Source: Palsa-504 sp963834685 | GTDB taxonomy: Bacteria > Actinomycetota > Actinomycetes > Streptosporangiales > Streptosporangiaceae | Direction of reading: 5' to 3' | NCBI GenBank assembly: GCA_963834685.1 | Contig: CAWICW010000014.1 | Span: 310,001 to 374,000, forward strand | DNA length: 64,000 nucleotides | Shown here: piece by piece, positions 49,654-58,680 of the stretch | How positions within the stretch are numbered: the stretch's first letter is position 1 | Layout of the letters: each line of letters opens with the position of its first letter | Notes under the pieces: model-generated | What the model saw: only the letters and a program-made list of their open reading frames with translations | What the model was told of the DNA's origin: nothing | The model's database searches: none | Program-made: the position numbers and the translations under genes

Positions 49654-50268
49654 ATGTTCACCGGGATCGTGGCCGAACTCGGCGAGGTGGCCGGGATCGA
49701 GCAGCGCGGCGATGCCGCGCGGCTGACCATCCGAGGTTCTACCGAGGGCGTATCCCCGGGCGAGTCGATCGCGGTCAACGGCGTGTGCCTGACCGTCACC
49801 GGCATCCTGGAGGGGAACCCCAAAGCCTTCACCGCGGACGTCATGGGGGAGACCCTGGACCGGTCCGGCCTGGGCGCGCTGAGGGCGGGAGCGCCGGTCA
49901 ACCTGGAGCAATCGGTCCGCCTGGCCGACCGTCTCGGCGGCCATCTCGTGCAGGGCCACGTGGACGGCACCGGCACGATCATCTCCCGGACGCCTGCCGC
50001 CCACTGGGATCAGGTCCGAATTAGCCTTCCCGCCAGTCTCTCGCGCTACGTGGTGCACAAGGGATCGATCGCGGTCGACGGGATCAGCCTCACGGTGTCC
50101 GCGCTGGGACCCCCCGGGGAAGAGACGTGGTTCGAGGTCTGCCTCATCCCGGAGACGCTCAAGCGCACGACCATGGGCGCCAGGCAGCCGGGCGAGGTCG
50201 TGAACCTCGAGGTCGACGTCATCGCGAAGTACGTAGAGCGGCTGCTGAACGGGGAGGCAAACGAGTGA
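49654..50268 (+). CDS. ribE: Riboflavin synthase alpha subunit
   Basis: Dismutates two 6,7-dimethyl-8-ribityllumazine to riboflavin. 204 residues from ATG 49654 giving 'MFTGIVAELGEV', the near-invariant family start. Two lumazine-binding beta barrels: first with 'VNGVCLTVTG' near 46-55, second with 'GGHLVQGHVDGTG' near 97-109 and 'AVDGISLTV' near 143-151. An upstream in-frame ATG at 49621 lies outside the family. Stop overlaps ribBA (GTGA). Confidence 0.95.
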   Translation: MFTGIVAELGEVAGIEQRGDAARLTIRGSTEGVSPGESIAVNGVCLTVTGILEGNPKAFTADVMGETLDRSGLGALRAGAPVNLEQSVRLADRLGGHLVQGHVDGTGTIISRTPAAHWDQVRISLPASLSRYVVHKGSIAVDGISLTVSALGPPGEETWFEVCLIPETLKRTTMGARQPGEVVNLEVDVIAKYVERLLNGEANE

Positions 50269-51536
50269 ACCAGGTATTGGACGACGTCGACCGGGCCATC
50301 AAGGACATCGCGGAAGGCCGGCCGGTGGTCGTCGTGGATGACGCCGACCGGGAGAACGAGGGCGACATCATCCTCGCCGCGAGCCTGGCCACCCCCGAGT
50401 TGCTCGCCTTCATGATCCGCTACACCAGCGGCGTCATCTGCGTCCCGCTGCCCGGCGCCGAGCTCGACCGGCTGCACCTGCCGTTGATGACCTCCCAGAA
50501 CACCGAGCACATGCGTACCGCCTTCACGCTCAGCGTGGACGCTCGCGAAGGCGTGACCACGGGCATCTCGGCCGCCGACCGGGCCACCACCATCGCCCGC
50601 CTCGTTGACCCGGCGACCACGGCGCAGGATCTGGTCCGCCCGGGGCACGTCTTCCCGCTCCGCTACGCCGAGGGCGGCGTGCTGCGCAGGCCGGGACACA
50701 CCGAGGCCGCAGTGGACCTGGCCCGGCTGGCCGGGCTGCCGCCGGCGGGCGTCCTCGCCGAGGTGGTGAACGACGACGGCACCATGGCCCGGCTGCCCGG
50801 GCTGCGCGAGTTCGCGAACGCGCATGATCTGGCCCTGATCTCCATCGAGCAGCTCGTCGAGTACCGCCGGCGCACCGAACGCCAGCTCACCCGCGAGGCT
50901 CAGACCAGGCTGCCGAACGCCTTCGGCCTGTGGCAGGCATTCGGCTACCGGCACGAGATCGACGGCACCGAGTACGTGGCGCTCGTGCTCGGAGACGTCG
51001 CCGGCGGCACGGACGTGCTCACCCGGCTGCACTCCGAATGCCTGACCGGGGACGTGTTCGGCTCACTTCGCTGCGACTGCGGCGCGCAGCTCGAGGCGGC
51101 CATGGCGGCCATCGCGGCCGAAGGCCGCGGGGTCGTGCTGTACCTGCGCGGGCATGAGGGCCGCGGCGTCGGGCTGCTCAGCAAGCTGCAGGCCTACGAG
51201 CTGCAGGACGCCGGCGCGGACACGGTGGACGCCAACCTGGAGCTCGGCCTGCCCGCCGACGCTCGCGAGTACTCAGCCGGCGCGCAGATGCTGGCCGACC
51301 TGGGCGTGCGTTCGATCCGCCTGCTCACCAACAACCCGGCCAAGGTCAGCGGCCTGATCGACGGCGGCGTGGACGTCACCGCCCGGGTCCCCCTCACGGC
51401 GGCCGTTACCCCGTACAACCTCAGGTACCTGACCACCAAACGCGACAAGCTCGGGCACCAAATTCAAAATCTCAATGATTCCGAACGGACCGTGGTGCTT
51501 CCCTCCGCGAAGGTTCCCCGCGCGGAGTCCGCGTGA
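50265..51536 (+). CDS. ribBA: 3,4-dihydroxy-2-butanone-4-phosphate synthase / GTP cyclohydrolase II
   Basis: Makes both riboflavin precursors from ribulose 5-phosphate and GTP. 423 residues from GTG 50265 (GGGGAGG upstream). DHBP synthase half: 'VDDADRENEGDIILAA' near 24-39, 'HTEAAVDLARLAG' near 146. Cyclohydrolase half: zinc cysteines in 'LHSECLTGDVFGSLRCDCG' near 257-275, and 'RGHEGRGVGLLSKL' near 298-311. Overlaps ribE and ribH by four bases. Confidence 0.96.
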   Translation: MNQVLDDVDRAIKDIAEGRPVVVVDDADRENEGDIILAASLATPELLAFMIRYTSGVICVPLPGAELDRLHLPLMTSQNTEHMRTAFTLSVDAREGVTTGISAADRATTIARLVDPATTAQDLVRPGHVFPLRYAEGGVLRRPGHTEAAVDLARLAGLPPAGVLAEVVNDDGTMARLPGLREFANAHDLALISIEQLVEYRRRTERQLTREAQTRLPNAFGLWQAFGYRHEIDGTEYVALVLGDVAGGTDVLTRLHSECLTGDVFGSLRCDCGAQLEAAMAAIAAEGRGVVLYLRGHEGRGVGLLSKLQAYELQDAGADTVDANLELGLPADAREYSAGAQMLADLGVRSIRLLTNNPAKVSGLIDGGVDVTARVPLTAAVTPYNLRYLTTKRDKLGHQIQNLNDSERTVVLPSAKVPRAESA

Positions 51537-52036
51537 GCGGCGCGGGCCGTCCCGGCGCGGCCGAGGTCGACGCCTCGGGGCTCAGGCTGGCGATCGTGGC
51601 CACCCGCTGGCATCAGGAGATCACCGATTCGCTGGTGAGCCGGGGCGTCGCGGCCGCCGTCGCCTGCGGTATCCCCGACCCGCTCGTGGTCCGCGTCCCC
51701 GGCGCGATCGAGCTGCCCGTCGTGGCCGCCGAACTGGCCCGCCACCACGACGCGGTGGCCTGCCTGGGCGCGGTCATCCGCGGCGGCACCCCGCACTTCG
51801 AGTACGTCTGCGACTCGGTGACCGCGGGCCTGACCCGGGTGGCCCTCGACGCCCGGACCCCGGTGGGTAACGGCGTGCTCACCTGTGACACGGTAGAGTC
51901 GGCCCGTGACCGATGCGGCCTGCCCGGGAGCCACGAGGACAAGGGATGGGAGGCCGTGGTCGCGGCGCTTGAGGTCGCTGTCCTGCTCGGTTCCATTCGC
52001 CGCACTCACCAAGAGCCCCGTCCGGTGAAGGCGTAA
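51533..52036 (+). CDS. ribH: 6,7-dimethyl-8-ribityllumazine synthase
   Basis: Penultimate riboflavin step. 167 residues from GTG 51533. 'LAIVATRWHQEITDSLVS', 'VRVPGAIELPVVAAELARH', 'CLGAVIRGGTPHFEYVCDS', and 'GNGVLTCDT' matching the family's G-V-L-T motif. Assembles as a pentamer or icosahedral shell in relatives. A slightly long N-terminus (~13 residues). hisG follows after 20 bases. Confidence 0.95.
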   Translation: MSGAGRPGAAEVDASGLRLAIVATRWHQEITDSLVSRGVAAAVACGIPDPLVVRVPGAIELPVVAAELARHHDAVACLGAVIRGGTPHFEYVCDSVTAGLTRVALDARTPVGNGVLTCDTVESARDRCGLPGSHEDKGWEAVVAALEVAVLLGSIRRTHQEPRPVKA

Positions 52037-52056
52037 TTTTCTCCCCTAGGACGCCC

Positions 52057-53133
52057 ATGCTGTCGCTGGTACTGCCGAAAGGCTCGCTCGAGCGGGCCAC
52101 CCTGGACCTGTTCGACGCGGCCGACCTGACCGTGCGGCGGTCCTCGGACCGGGATTACCACGCGTCGATCGACGACCCGCGGATCGACAAGGTCCGGTTC
52201 CTGCGCCCCCAGGAGATCCCGTCCTACCTGGAGCGCGGGCTGTTCGACCTCGGCATCACCGGCCGCGACTGGATCGAGGAGACCGAGGCCGACGTGGTGT
52301 CACTCGGCGAGCTGCAGTACTCCAAGGCCACCTCCCAGCCGGTCCGGGTGGTGCTCGCGGTGCCGGACTCCGTGTCCTGGCAGTCCGCCGCCGACCTGCC
52401 CGAGGGCGTCCGGATCTCGACCGAGTTCCCGTCCCTGACCAGGCGGTTCCTTGACGCGCGCGGGGTCAAGGCCATGGTCATCCCGTCCTACGGCGCGACC
52501 GAGGCCAAGGTGCCCGACATCGTCGACGCGATCGTGGACCTCACCGAGACCGGCTCGTCGCTGCGCAAGAACGGCCTGCGCATCCTGGAGACGCTGCTGA
52601 CCAGCTACACCGAGCTGATCGCGTCCAGCCCGGCCTACGCGGACCCGAACAAGCGCGCCGCCATGGAGGACATCGCCTTGCTGCTGCGAGGCGCCATCCA
52701 GGCCCGCGGCAACGTCCTGCTGAAGCTCAACGTCGCCGCCGACCGGCTCGCCGCCGTCACCGAGATGCTGCCCGCGCTGTCCTCGCCCACCATCACCGCG
52801 CTGGCCCGCGGAAACATGAACGCGGTAGAGACCGTCGTCCCCAAGCGCGGCGTCAATACCCTGATCCCGGCCCTGAAGGCGGCGGGGGCGCAGGACATCC
52901 TGGAGATCCCCATCTCCAAGATCGTGGAGTTAGCGGTGGCCCCGTGGTACCGGCAGACGGCCCGGGTGCTGCCCGTCGACGCTGCGGGGCGGGTGCTCCT
53001 GCTGCACGCCACTACCGATGAGTACGGCTGGCTGTCGGCCGACGATCTGGGACCCGATATGCCCCCGGCGGACCCGTCCCTGCCCGGCCTGATCCGTGCC
53101 GCCGCGGTCAGCGTCCGCGACCGCCGGCCCTAG
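52057..53133 (+). CDS. hisG: ATP phosphoribosyltransferase (long form) with Nudix-like C-terminal tail
   Basis: First step of histidine synthesis. 358 residues; long-form HisG is usually ~280-290. Catalytic region: 'LVLPKGSLERATLDLF', 'DLGITGRDWIEE', and the PRPP site 'VDLTETGSSLRKNGLRIL' near 168-185. The C-terminal regulatory domain ends about residue 298 ('PISKIVELAVAPW'). The remaining ~60 residues ('RQTARVLPVDAAGRVLLLHAT') resemble the first strand of a Nudix hydrolase with no Nudix box. hisE, which normally sits just before hisG in related genomes, is absent between ribH and hisG. Confidence 0.92.
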   Translation: MLSLVLPKGSLERATLDLFDAADLTVRRSSDRDYHASIDDPRIDKVRFLRPQEIPSYLERGLFDLGITGRDWIEETEADVVSLGELQYSKATSQPVRVVLAVPDSVSWQSAADLPEGVRISTEFPSLTRRFLDARGVKAMVIPSYGATEAKVPDIVDAIVDLTETGSSLRKNGLRILETLLTSYTELIASSPAYADPNKRAAMEDIALLLRGAIQARGNVLLKLNVAADRLAAVTEMLPALSSPTITALARGNMNAVETVVPKRGVNTLIPALKAAGAQDILEIPISKIVELAVAPWYRQTARVLPVDAAGRVLLLHATTDEYGWLSADDLGPDMPPADPSLPGLIRAAAVSVRDRRP

Positions 53134-53227
53134 CCTTCGTGACCTGCGCCTGGCCGGGGGAATAGTCTCGGTGGGACGGCAGGTTCCGTGATCAGGTGTG
53201 AGGAAACGGTAAGGCCGAGGTGACGCA

Positions 53228-54430
53228 GTGCGCGACATCCTGAACAAGGTCACCAAGTGGTGGGAGGCCGGCGAGACGTTCGGCCTGGCCACCGTGGTGC
53301 GCACGTTCCGCAGCGCGCCCCGTGACCCTGGCGCCGCGCTCGCGGTCTCGCCCGACGGCGAGGTCATCGGCAGCGTATCCGGCGGATGCGTGGAGGGCGC
53401 CGTCTACGAGCTGTCCATGGACGTGTCCGAGACCGGGAACCCCGTCCTCCAGACCTACGGCGTAAGCGACGACGACGCGTTCGCGGTCGGCCTGACCTGC
53501 GGCGGGATCCTCGATATCTTCGTCGAGCCGGTCAATCAGGCTCGCTTCCCCGAACTGGGCGAGATCGCCGCCGCGGTCGAGCGCGGTGAGCCGGTCGCGG
53601 TGGCCACGGTGATCGGCGGGCCGGGCCAGATCGGCGCGCGGCGGGTGATCTGGGGCCGGGCCGCCCCAGACCAGACCAACACAGGCCAGCCCGGTTCCGG
53701 CGAGCCCGACGACGGCTGGCACGCTGGCGCGTCCGGCACGCTGGGCTCGGGCGCCCGGCTGGACGCCGCGGTGGACGACGACGCCCGGGGCATGCTGGCC
53801 CAGGGGCTGACCGGGATCCGCCGGTACGGCGCGCACGGCGAACGGCGCGGCGACGAGCTCAGCGTATTCGTGAACTCGTTCGCCCCGCCGCCGCGCATGC
53901 TGGTCTTCGGCGCGATCGATTTCGCGGCCGCGGTCGCGCGGGTCGGGAAGTTCCTCGGCTACCACGTCACCGTGTGCGACGCCAGGCAGGTGTTCGCGAC
54001 CAAGTCGCGGTTCCCCGACGCGGACGAGGTGATCGTCGAGTGGCCGCACCGCTTCCTCGCCGGGACCGGCGTGGACGGCAGGACGGTCATCTGCGTGCTC
54101 ACCCACGACCCCAAGTTCGACGTGCCGCTGCTCGAGGTGGCGCTGCGCACCCCCGCCGGGTACATCGGGGCGATGGGCAGCCGGCGGACCCACGAAGACC
54201 GGATCGAGCGGCTCCGCGAGGTCGGGCTGACCGACGACGAGCTCGCCCGGCTCCGGTCGCCTATCGGCCTCGACCTGGGGGCCAGGACGCCCGGAGGAGA
54301 CGGCGGTCTCGATCGCCGCCGAGCTGATCCAGCTGCGCTGGGGCGGCAGCGGCCAGCCGCTGACCGCCACCGAGGGCCGCATCCACCATCAGCTCGCCGG
54401 CTGAGGCCCGCCCTCAGCCGGGCCGGCTGA
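53228..54430 (+). CDS. XdhC/CoxI family protein, frameshifted near the 3' end
   Basis: Maturation factor type for molybdenum hydroxylases (xanthine or CO dehydrogenase). XdhC/CoxI domain with 'SGGCVEGAVYE' near 55-65 and 'LTCGGILDIFVEP' near 90-102; a Gly/Asp-rich insert near 145-190; XdhC Rossmann domain 'MLVFGAIDFAAAVARVGKFLG' split here, near 219-239, and 'YIGAMGSRRTHEDR'. At C90-92 of 54290-54292 the frame is lost: dropping one C restores '(T)PEETAVSIAAELIQLRWGG' and a TGA at 54402-54404. The open frame instead runs on to 54430 with an Arg-rich nonsense tail. Confidence 0.85.
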   Translation: MRDILNKVTKWWEAGETFGLATVVRTFRSAPRDPGAALAVSPDGEVIGSVSGGCVEGAVYELSMDVSETGNPVLQTYGVSDDDAFAVGLTCGGILDIFVEPVNQARFPELGEIAAAVERGEPVAVATVIGGPGQIGARRVIWGRAAPDQTNTGQPGSGEPDDGWHAGASGTLGSGARLDAAVDDDARGMLAQGLTGIRRYGAHGERRGDELSVFVNSFAPPPRMLVFGAIDFAAAVARVGKFLGYHVTVCDARQVFATKSRFPDADEVIVEWPHRFLAGTGVDGRTVICVLTHDPKFDVPLLEVALRTPAGYIGAMGSRRTHEDRIERLREVGLTDDELARLRSPIGLDLGARTPGGDGGLDRRRADPAALGRQRPAADRHRGPHPPSARRLRPALSRAG

Positions 54431-55640
54431 CCCAGACCGACAGGTGAGCGGGTTCCAGCGTCTGCTGGATGACCCCGGTCAGGTCGTCTCGTACCGAGTC
54501 CAGGTCGACGGCGTCTTTCAGCCGGGCGGCGAACGCGGCCACGGCCTCGTCGGCGTCGTAACGCGCCCGGTTGAACCGGCGGTCCACCGCGTGCTGCACC
54601 CGTCGGCGCAGCGGGTTGAACAGCGCCGCCGCGGCCAGGGTGGCGGCCGCCACCGCCACCGGCGACTTGACCGTCATCACCTGCGTGGCCAGCAGCACCA
54701 GGCCCGCGTACAGCCCGACCAGCACCCCGGTCACGATCGCGTAGGCCAGCGTCCGGCTGATGATCCGGTCGATGTCGTACAGGCGGTACTTGAGGATCCC
54801 CACCCCGATGCCGACCGGCAGGGCGGCCAGGCCGAAGGCGAGAACCTCCCCCGCGACACCCGTCGAACTGACCCCGAACGACACGGCGATCACGCCCACG
54901 GCGACCCCGGCCCCGCTGGCCAGCCACTTGAGCTGCTGGCGCCGTTCGCCCACGGCGCGCCGCCAGCTGAGCACCTGGTGGGCCACGAACGATATCCAGA
55001 TGACCAGGATCAAGCCCAGGCCCAGCACCTCCGCCCCGGCGAGCGGGCCGCCGCTGTGCGAGTTCCCCCCGCTGATCACGTCGCCGAAGGCGTCCACGCG
55101 GACGTCATGACGGGCCACCGCGGTGACCGCCGGGGAGAAGACGGCCGCCGAGGCCAGCGTTCCGGCCACCACGTAGACCTGCAGCACCCGCTGCCATCGC
55201 CGCGACGCCAGCCTGCCGTCCGGGAACAGCAAGATCACCACCGGGAACATCAGCAGCGCCGGCGCCCAGAGCGGTTGCAACAGAACCGCGACCGGGGCCA
55301 GCGGGAGACCGTGGTGGCCGAGCCGGTAGTACAGCGAGGCATAGAACCCGACGTCGGCGCTGAGCAGGAACAACAGGATGAAAGTGATCAGGATCCAGCC
55401 GATCGGATTGCCCGGCTGGCGCCGGGCCACGATGACGCCCACCGCGGCATAGACCAAGGCGACAGGCACGATCCCGCCCGAGCCCAGGATCGATTCCTGG
55501 TGGTCCAGGATGCTCAACGCGATCCCGGCGGCCGTCAGGATTACGGCCAGCACGCCCAGCAGCGTCGCGGTCACGGGCGACGCCAGCCGGAACCGGCCCG
55601 CCGTGACCGATCCTGGCTCGCCTGCCTCCGTAGTCGTCAC
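54414..55640 (-). CDS. Multi-pass membrane protein resembling histidine-kinase sensor region
   Basis: About 408 residues from GTG 55640; a start at 55706 is in frame. Eight or nine hydrophobic helices across residues 15-320, including 'IPVALVYAAVGVIVARRQPGNPIGWILI' (the 'RRPxNPIGWIL' signature of 7TM-type sensor modules). A cytoplasmic end follows: 'LFNPLRRRVQHAVDRRFNRARYDADEAV' then a helix ending 'EPAHLSVWVSRPG'. This is the input part of a known actinobacterial sensor-kinase type, but HisKA and ATPase domains are absent. Role unknown. Its stop lies 10 bases beyond the restored XdhC stop. Confidence 0.75.
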   Translation of the reverse strand: MTTTEAGEPGSVTAGRFRLASPVTATLLGVLAVILTAAGIALSILDHQESILGSGGIVPVALVYAAVGVIVARRQPGNPIGWILITFILLFLLSADVGFYASLYYRLGHHGLPLAPVAVLLQPLWAPALLMFPVVILLFPDGRLASRRWQRVLQVYVVAGTLASAAVFSPAVTAVARHDVRVDAFGDVISGGNSHSGGPLAGAEVLGLGLILVIWISFVAHQVLSWRRAVGERRQQLKWLASGAGVAVGVIAVSFGVSSTGVAGEVLAFGLAALPVGIGVGILKYRLYDIDRIISRTLAYAIVTGVLVGLYAGLVLLATQVMTVKSPVAVAAATLAAAALFNPLRRRVQHAVDRRFNRARYDADEAVAAFAARLKDAVDLDSVRDDLTGVIQQTLEPAHLSVWVSRPG

Positions 55641-55741
55641 GAGACGCACGCTACGCCAGCGCCGTTCCGGGAACGTTACGGCAGCTTGCGCCCCCCCGCC
55701 GGGCACTGGCCGCGTCCGCTGGACGCGTACGCTTAAACACC

Positions 55742-56350
55742 GTGCGCACCACGGTCGCCGGCGTCCTGCTCGCCGCGGGCGAAGGCTCCAGGTTCGGCCA
55801 GCCCAAGGCGCTGGTCGAGTTCAGCGGGCAGACCCTCGCCGAGCGCGGCGTGCATCTGCTGCGGGCCGGCCGGGCGGATCCGATCCTGGTCGTCACCGGC
55901 GCCGTCCCGATCGAGCTCAGCGGGGCGCGGACCGTTTTCAACCCCGCGTGGCGGACCGGTATGGGCTCCTCGCTCCGTGCCGCCCTGCAGGCTCTCTCCG
56001 ACTCCGAATCCGACATCGGGCCCGAAGTAGGCGCCGTCGTCGTGGCCCTGGCCGACCAGCCGCTGGTCGGCGCCGAGGCGGTCGCCCGCCTGATCGCCGC
56101 CTACCGCGACGGCATCAGTGTGGCGGTGGCCGCCTACGACGGGCAGCCGCGCAACCCCGTGCTGCTGGCCCGCGAGCACTGGCCCGAGGTGATCGCCACG
56201 GCCGCCGGCGATCAAGGGGCCAGGGCGTTCCTGCGTGCCCGTCCCGACCTTGTCACCCTCGTCGAGTGCGCCGACACCGGCCGTCCCGACGACATCGACA
56301 CCCCCGCCGACCTGGCCCGGATCACCGCCGTCCAGGACCAGGCGCCGTGA
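55742..56350 (+). CDS. MocA-like nucleotidyltransferase
   Basis: 202 residues. NTP-transferase signature 'GVLLAAGEGSRFGQPKALVEF' near 7-27, 'VFNPAWRTGMGSSLRAAL' near 66-83, 'LADQPLVG' near 104-111. This is the MobA/MocA fold that transfers CMP or GMP to molybdopterin, fitting the XdhC gene upstream as a molybdenum-hydroxylase maturation pair, though no hydroxylase subunit genes are in the window. GTG 55742 follows TACGCT at 8 bases. The stop overlaps a headless phosphoesterase. Confidence 0.82.
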   Translation: MRTTVAGVLLAAGEGSRFGQPKALVEFSGQTLAERGVHLLRAGRADPILVVTGAVPIELSGARTVFNPAWRTGMGSSLRAALQALSDSESDIGPEVGAVVVALADQPLVGAEAVARLIAAYRDGISVAVAAYDGQPRNPVLLAREHWPEVIATAAGDQGARAFLRARPDLVTLVECADTGRPDDIDTPADLARITAVQDQAP

Positions 56351-56832
56351 AGCTGGGGGCGGCGGGCATCGGCTGGACTCGCGGCGTGCTGGACCAGGCC
56401 GGGATGCTCGACTACCTGGTCGCGCTGCCCGCGCAGCTGCACCTGCGGCTTCCTGGTGGTGCCACCATCTTGGGCGTGCACGCGTCACCCCGCGCCGACG
56501 ACGGCCCCGGCATCGATCCCGGCCTGCCCGATGAGCAACTGCACAGCCTGCTGACCGGGTGCGGCGCCGACGTGGTTGTGGGCGGTCACACCCACCATCA
56601 GACCGACCGCCTGGTCGGGGACATCCGCGCGCTCAACCCCGGCAGCACCGGAATGCCCCGTCCGCCCGGCCGGGCCAACTGGCTGCTCCTGCGGGATCTC
56701 GGCCGGGGTGCGGTGGCCGCCGAGCATCGCGCCGTGCCCTTCGACGTCGATGCCGTGGTCCGCGATCTGCACCGCCGCCGTCACCCCAACGCGGCCTTCG
56801 TGGAGACCATACTCACCGGTCAGCGCGCGTAG
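56347..56832 (+). pseudogene. 5'-truncated metallophosphoesterase
   Basis: 161 codons from GTG 56347. 'WTRGVLDQAGMLDYLVALP', 'LGVHASPRADDG', and 'VVVGGHTHHQTDRLVGD' followed by 'NPGSTGMPRPPG' are the C-terminal half of calcineurin-like phosphoesterases (~240 residues). The N-terminal D-x-H, GD and GNH metal motifs are missing; the gene begins inside the stop of the MocA-like gene. Without half its metal ligands it should be inactive. Best read as a remnant left by a deletion. Confidence 0.75.
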
Positions 56833-56858
56833 CTGCGGCCCCTTCGGCAGCGGCCCGG

Positions 56859-57782
56859 TTAGGAAGCCTGGATGCCCCAGCTGTGCGTGACCGTCTCCCC
56901 GGGCTGCAGGACCAGCAGGTCGTCACCGGTCACGAAGGCGTTCGCCGGGCAGGTCATGGGCTCGACGGCCAGCGCCTTGCGGCGCCGGTCGGGGCCCAGC
57001 GGGTCGCCGGTGAACACCTGCAGCCAGCGGTAGCCTGCCCCGGCCCACAGGCTGACCCGGGGTCCGGCGCCGCCGTCGGCGGTCAGGTGCGCCCAGGCCC
57101 GGCCGTCGCCGTCGCGGTCCAGTCCGGTCAGCGCGTGATCGAGCCGGGTGGTGCCGATCGTCCGCGGACGGCGGAAGTCGTACGGCGTGCCCTCGACCGT
57201 GGCCGGGGGCCCGGACGGGATACCGCGATCGTCGACAGGCAGCCAGGACGCCGCGTGCAGGGACAACTCGCAGTCGTCGACCGAGGCGGTCCGGACGGTC
57301 AGGTACGGGTGCGAGCCGGTGCCGTAGGGGGCCGCGCGGCTCCCGCGGTTGCGCGTGGTGATGTCGACGTGCAGTCCGCTGTCCGGGTGCAGGCGGTATC
57401 CGGCCTCGATCTCCAGCCCGAACGGATATCCCTGATAGCCGTGCGGGGCGCTGCGCAGCAGCACCGAACCGGCGTCGTGGCTGACCAGCGTCCACGCCGT
57501 CCAGCGCGTCAGGCCGTGGATCGCGTTGCCGTGGGCCGGCTCGGTCAGGCCGAGCTGGAACTCGGCACCGCCGAAGGAGTATCGCCCGCCGTCGATCCTG
57601 TTCGGCCAGGGTGCGAGCAGCTGGCCCGCGCCAGCCGGGGGAAGTGCGTCTGGCTCGTAGCCGGCGATCACCGGCTCGCCGCGGAACAGCAGCTCGCGCA
57701 GGCCTGCGCCCAGCTCGGTCACGATGGCCCGGTACGGTCCGGCCTCGATGCGGTACTGCTGGCCGGTCAGCGGAACGCTCAC
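56859..57782 (-). CDS. Aldose 1-epimerase family protein
   Basis: 307 residues, galactose-mutarotase-like beta sandwich. 'AGLRELLFRGEPVIAGY', 'LLAPWPNRIDGGRY' (N-R motif) near 53-66, 'NAIHGLTRWTAW' with catalytic His near 87, 'GSHPYLTV' near 165, and Glu region 'LAVEPMTCPANAF' near 275. Interconverts sugar anomers; specificity open. Follows the DUF2877 gene after four bases on the same strand, so they form a two-gene operon. Confidence 0.9.
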   Translation of the reverse strand: MSVPLTGQQYRIEAGPYRAIVTELGAGLRELLFRGEPVIAGYEPDALPPAGAGQLLAPWPNRIDGGRYSFGGAEFQLGLTEPAHGNAIHGLTRWTAWTLVSHDAGSVLLRSAPHGYQGYPFGLEIEAGYRLHPDSGLHVDITTRNRGSRAAPYGTGSHPYLTVRTASVDDCELSLHAASWLPVDDRGIPSGPPATVEGTPYDFRRPRTIGTTRLDHALTGLDRDGDGRAWAHLTADGGAGPRVSLWAGAGYRWLQVFTGDPLGPDRRRKALAVEPMTCPANAFVTGDDLLVLQPGETVTHSWGIQAS

Positions 57783-57786
57783 CCCG

Positions 57787-58680
57787 TCAGGATACGGACA
57801 GCAGCAGCGCCGCGCGGCACCCTGCTACCAAACCCCAGGCCAGATCGGCTCCCTGAGCCGCGGCGAGCAGCTTGGCCGCCGCCGGCTCGAGCGGCTCTTG
57901 CCCGGCCATCCCGAGCAGTACGGCGGACACCTCCGCCGCGGCCTGGCCGCTGGCCGCGCAGTGCAGCAGCGAGGCCGCCAGCGTCGTGGTCCGCTGCGCG
58001 GCGTAGCAGGTCGCCGAGGCGCTGAGCCAGTTCGCCAGCCACACCGCCCGCGTCCCGCCGGCGATGGCCCCGCCCAGCAGCCGGAGCGCGAGCAGCACGC
58101 CGCTGACCACGCTGTCGCCGCTCGGTACCAGGCCCGGGCCGAGGCCGACCAGCTGCTCGACCGCCTCGACGGCGCCCGCCAGGTCACCGCGGCCGCAGCA
58201 GGCCGCGAGCTGGACCGGCCCGTCGTGGCCGGCCAGGCCCGGCGTGTGCTCGGGTGTCGCGCAGAACCTGGCCAGGACGCTGCAGCCATGATCGAGCCGG
58301 GCCCGCGAGAGCGGCCCGAACACGGGGGAGGGGTCCCACCAGCGCATGATCCGGATGTCCAGCCCGCAGGCCAGGACCCGGCCCTCGCCCGCCCAGCAGT
58401 CCGCCGGCGTGCGAGCCTCCCAGGGGCCGGTGATGATCGCGTTCGGCAGCCGGAGAGCGTCCGGCGGCGAGATGGCGATGACGCGCGGCTCGGGTACCAG
58501 CTCGGTGAATTCCAGGTAGATCGCGTGCGGCAAGGCGGCCAGGACCTTGCCGGGCCGACGCGGGCCGCGCAGCACGTCGCGGACGGCCAGGCTGGCCACC
58601 CCCGTGGTCACCAGCGGCGGATCCGTGTCCTCGCGGACCGCGGAGGTTCGCCTGCCGCGTGCCCCAGCCACGCACGCCAC
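57787..58680 (-). CDS. DUF2877 domain-containing protein
   Basis: 297 residues. The family motif 'LGPGLVPSGDS' near 175-185 (usually G-x-G-x-G-L-T-P-S-G-D-D) and 'AIITGPWEARTP' near 83 support DUF2877. Members include an AllH-like subunit linked to purine/oxamate catabolism. GTG 58680. Co-transcribed with the epimerase downstream. Possible loose link with the XdhC and MocA genes nearby (purine or molybdenum metabolism), inference only. Confidence 0.78.
   Translation of the reverse strand: MACVAGARGRRTSAVREDTDPPLVTTGVASLAVRDVLRGPRRPGKVLAALPHAIYLEFTELVPEPRVIAISPPDALRLPNAIITGPWEARTPADCWAGEGRVLACGLDIRIMRWWDPSPVFGPLSRARLDHGCSVLARFCATPEHTPGLAGHDGPVQLAACCGRGDLAGAVEAVEQLVGLGPGLVPSGDSVVSGVLLALRLLGGAIAGGTRAVWLANWLSASATCYAAQRTTTLAASLLHCAASGQAAAEVSAVLLGMAGQEPLEPAAAKLLAAAQGADLAWGLVAGCRAALLLSVS

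Noticed and set aside
55510..55740. Plus-strand frame running from 55510 into the phosphoesterase remnant
   Set aside because: The upstream part is antisense or out of frame to the membrane-protein and MocA-like genes; only the part from 56347 has family sequence.
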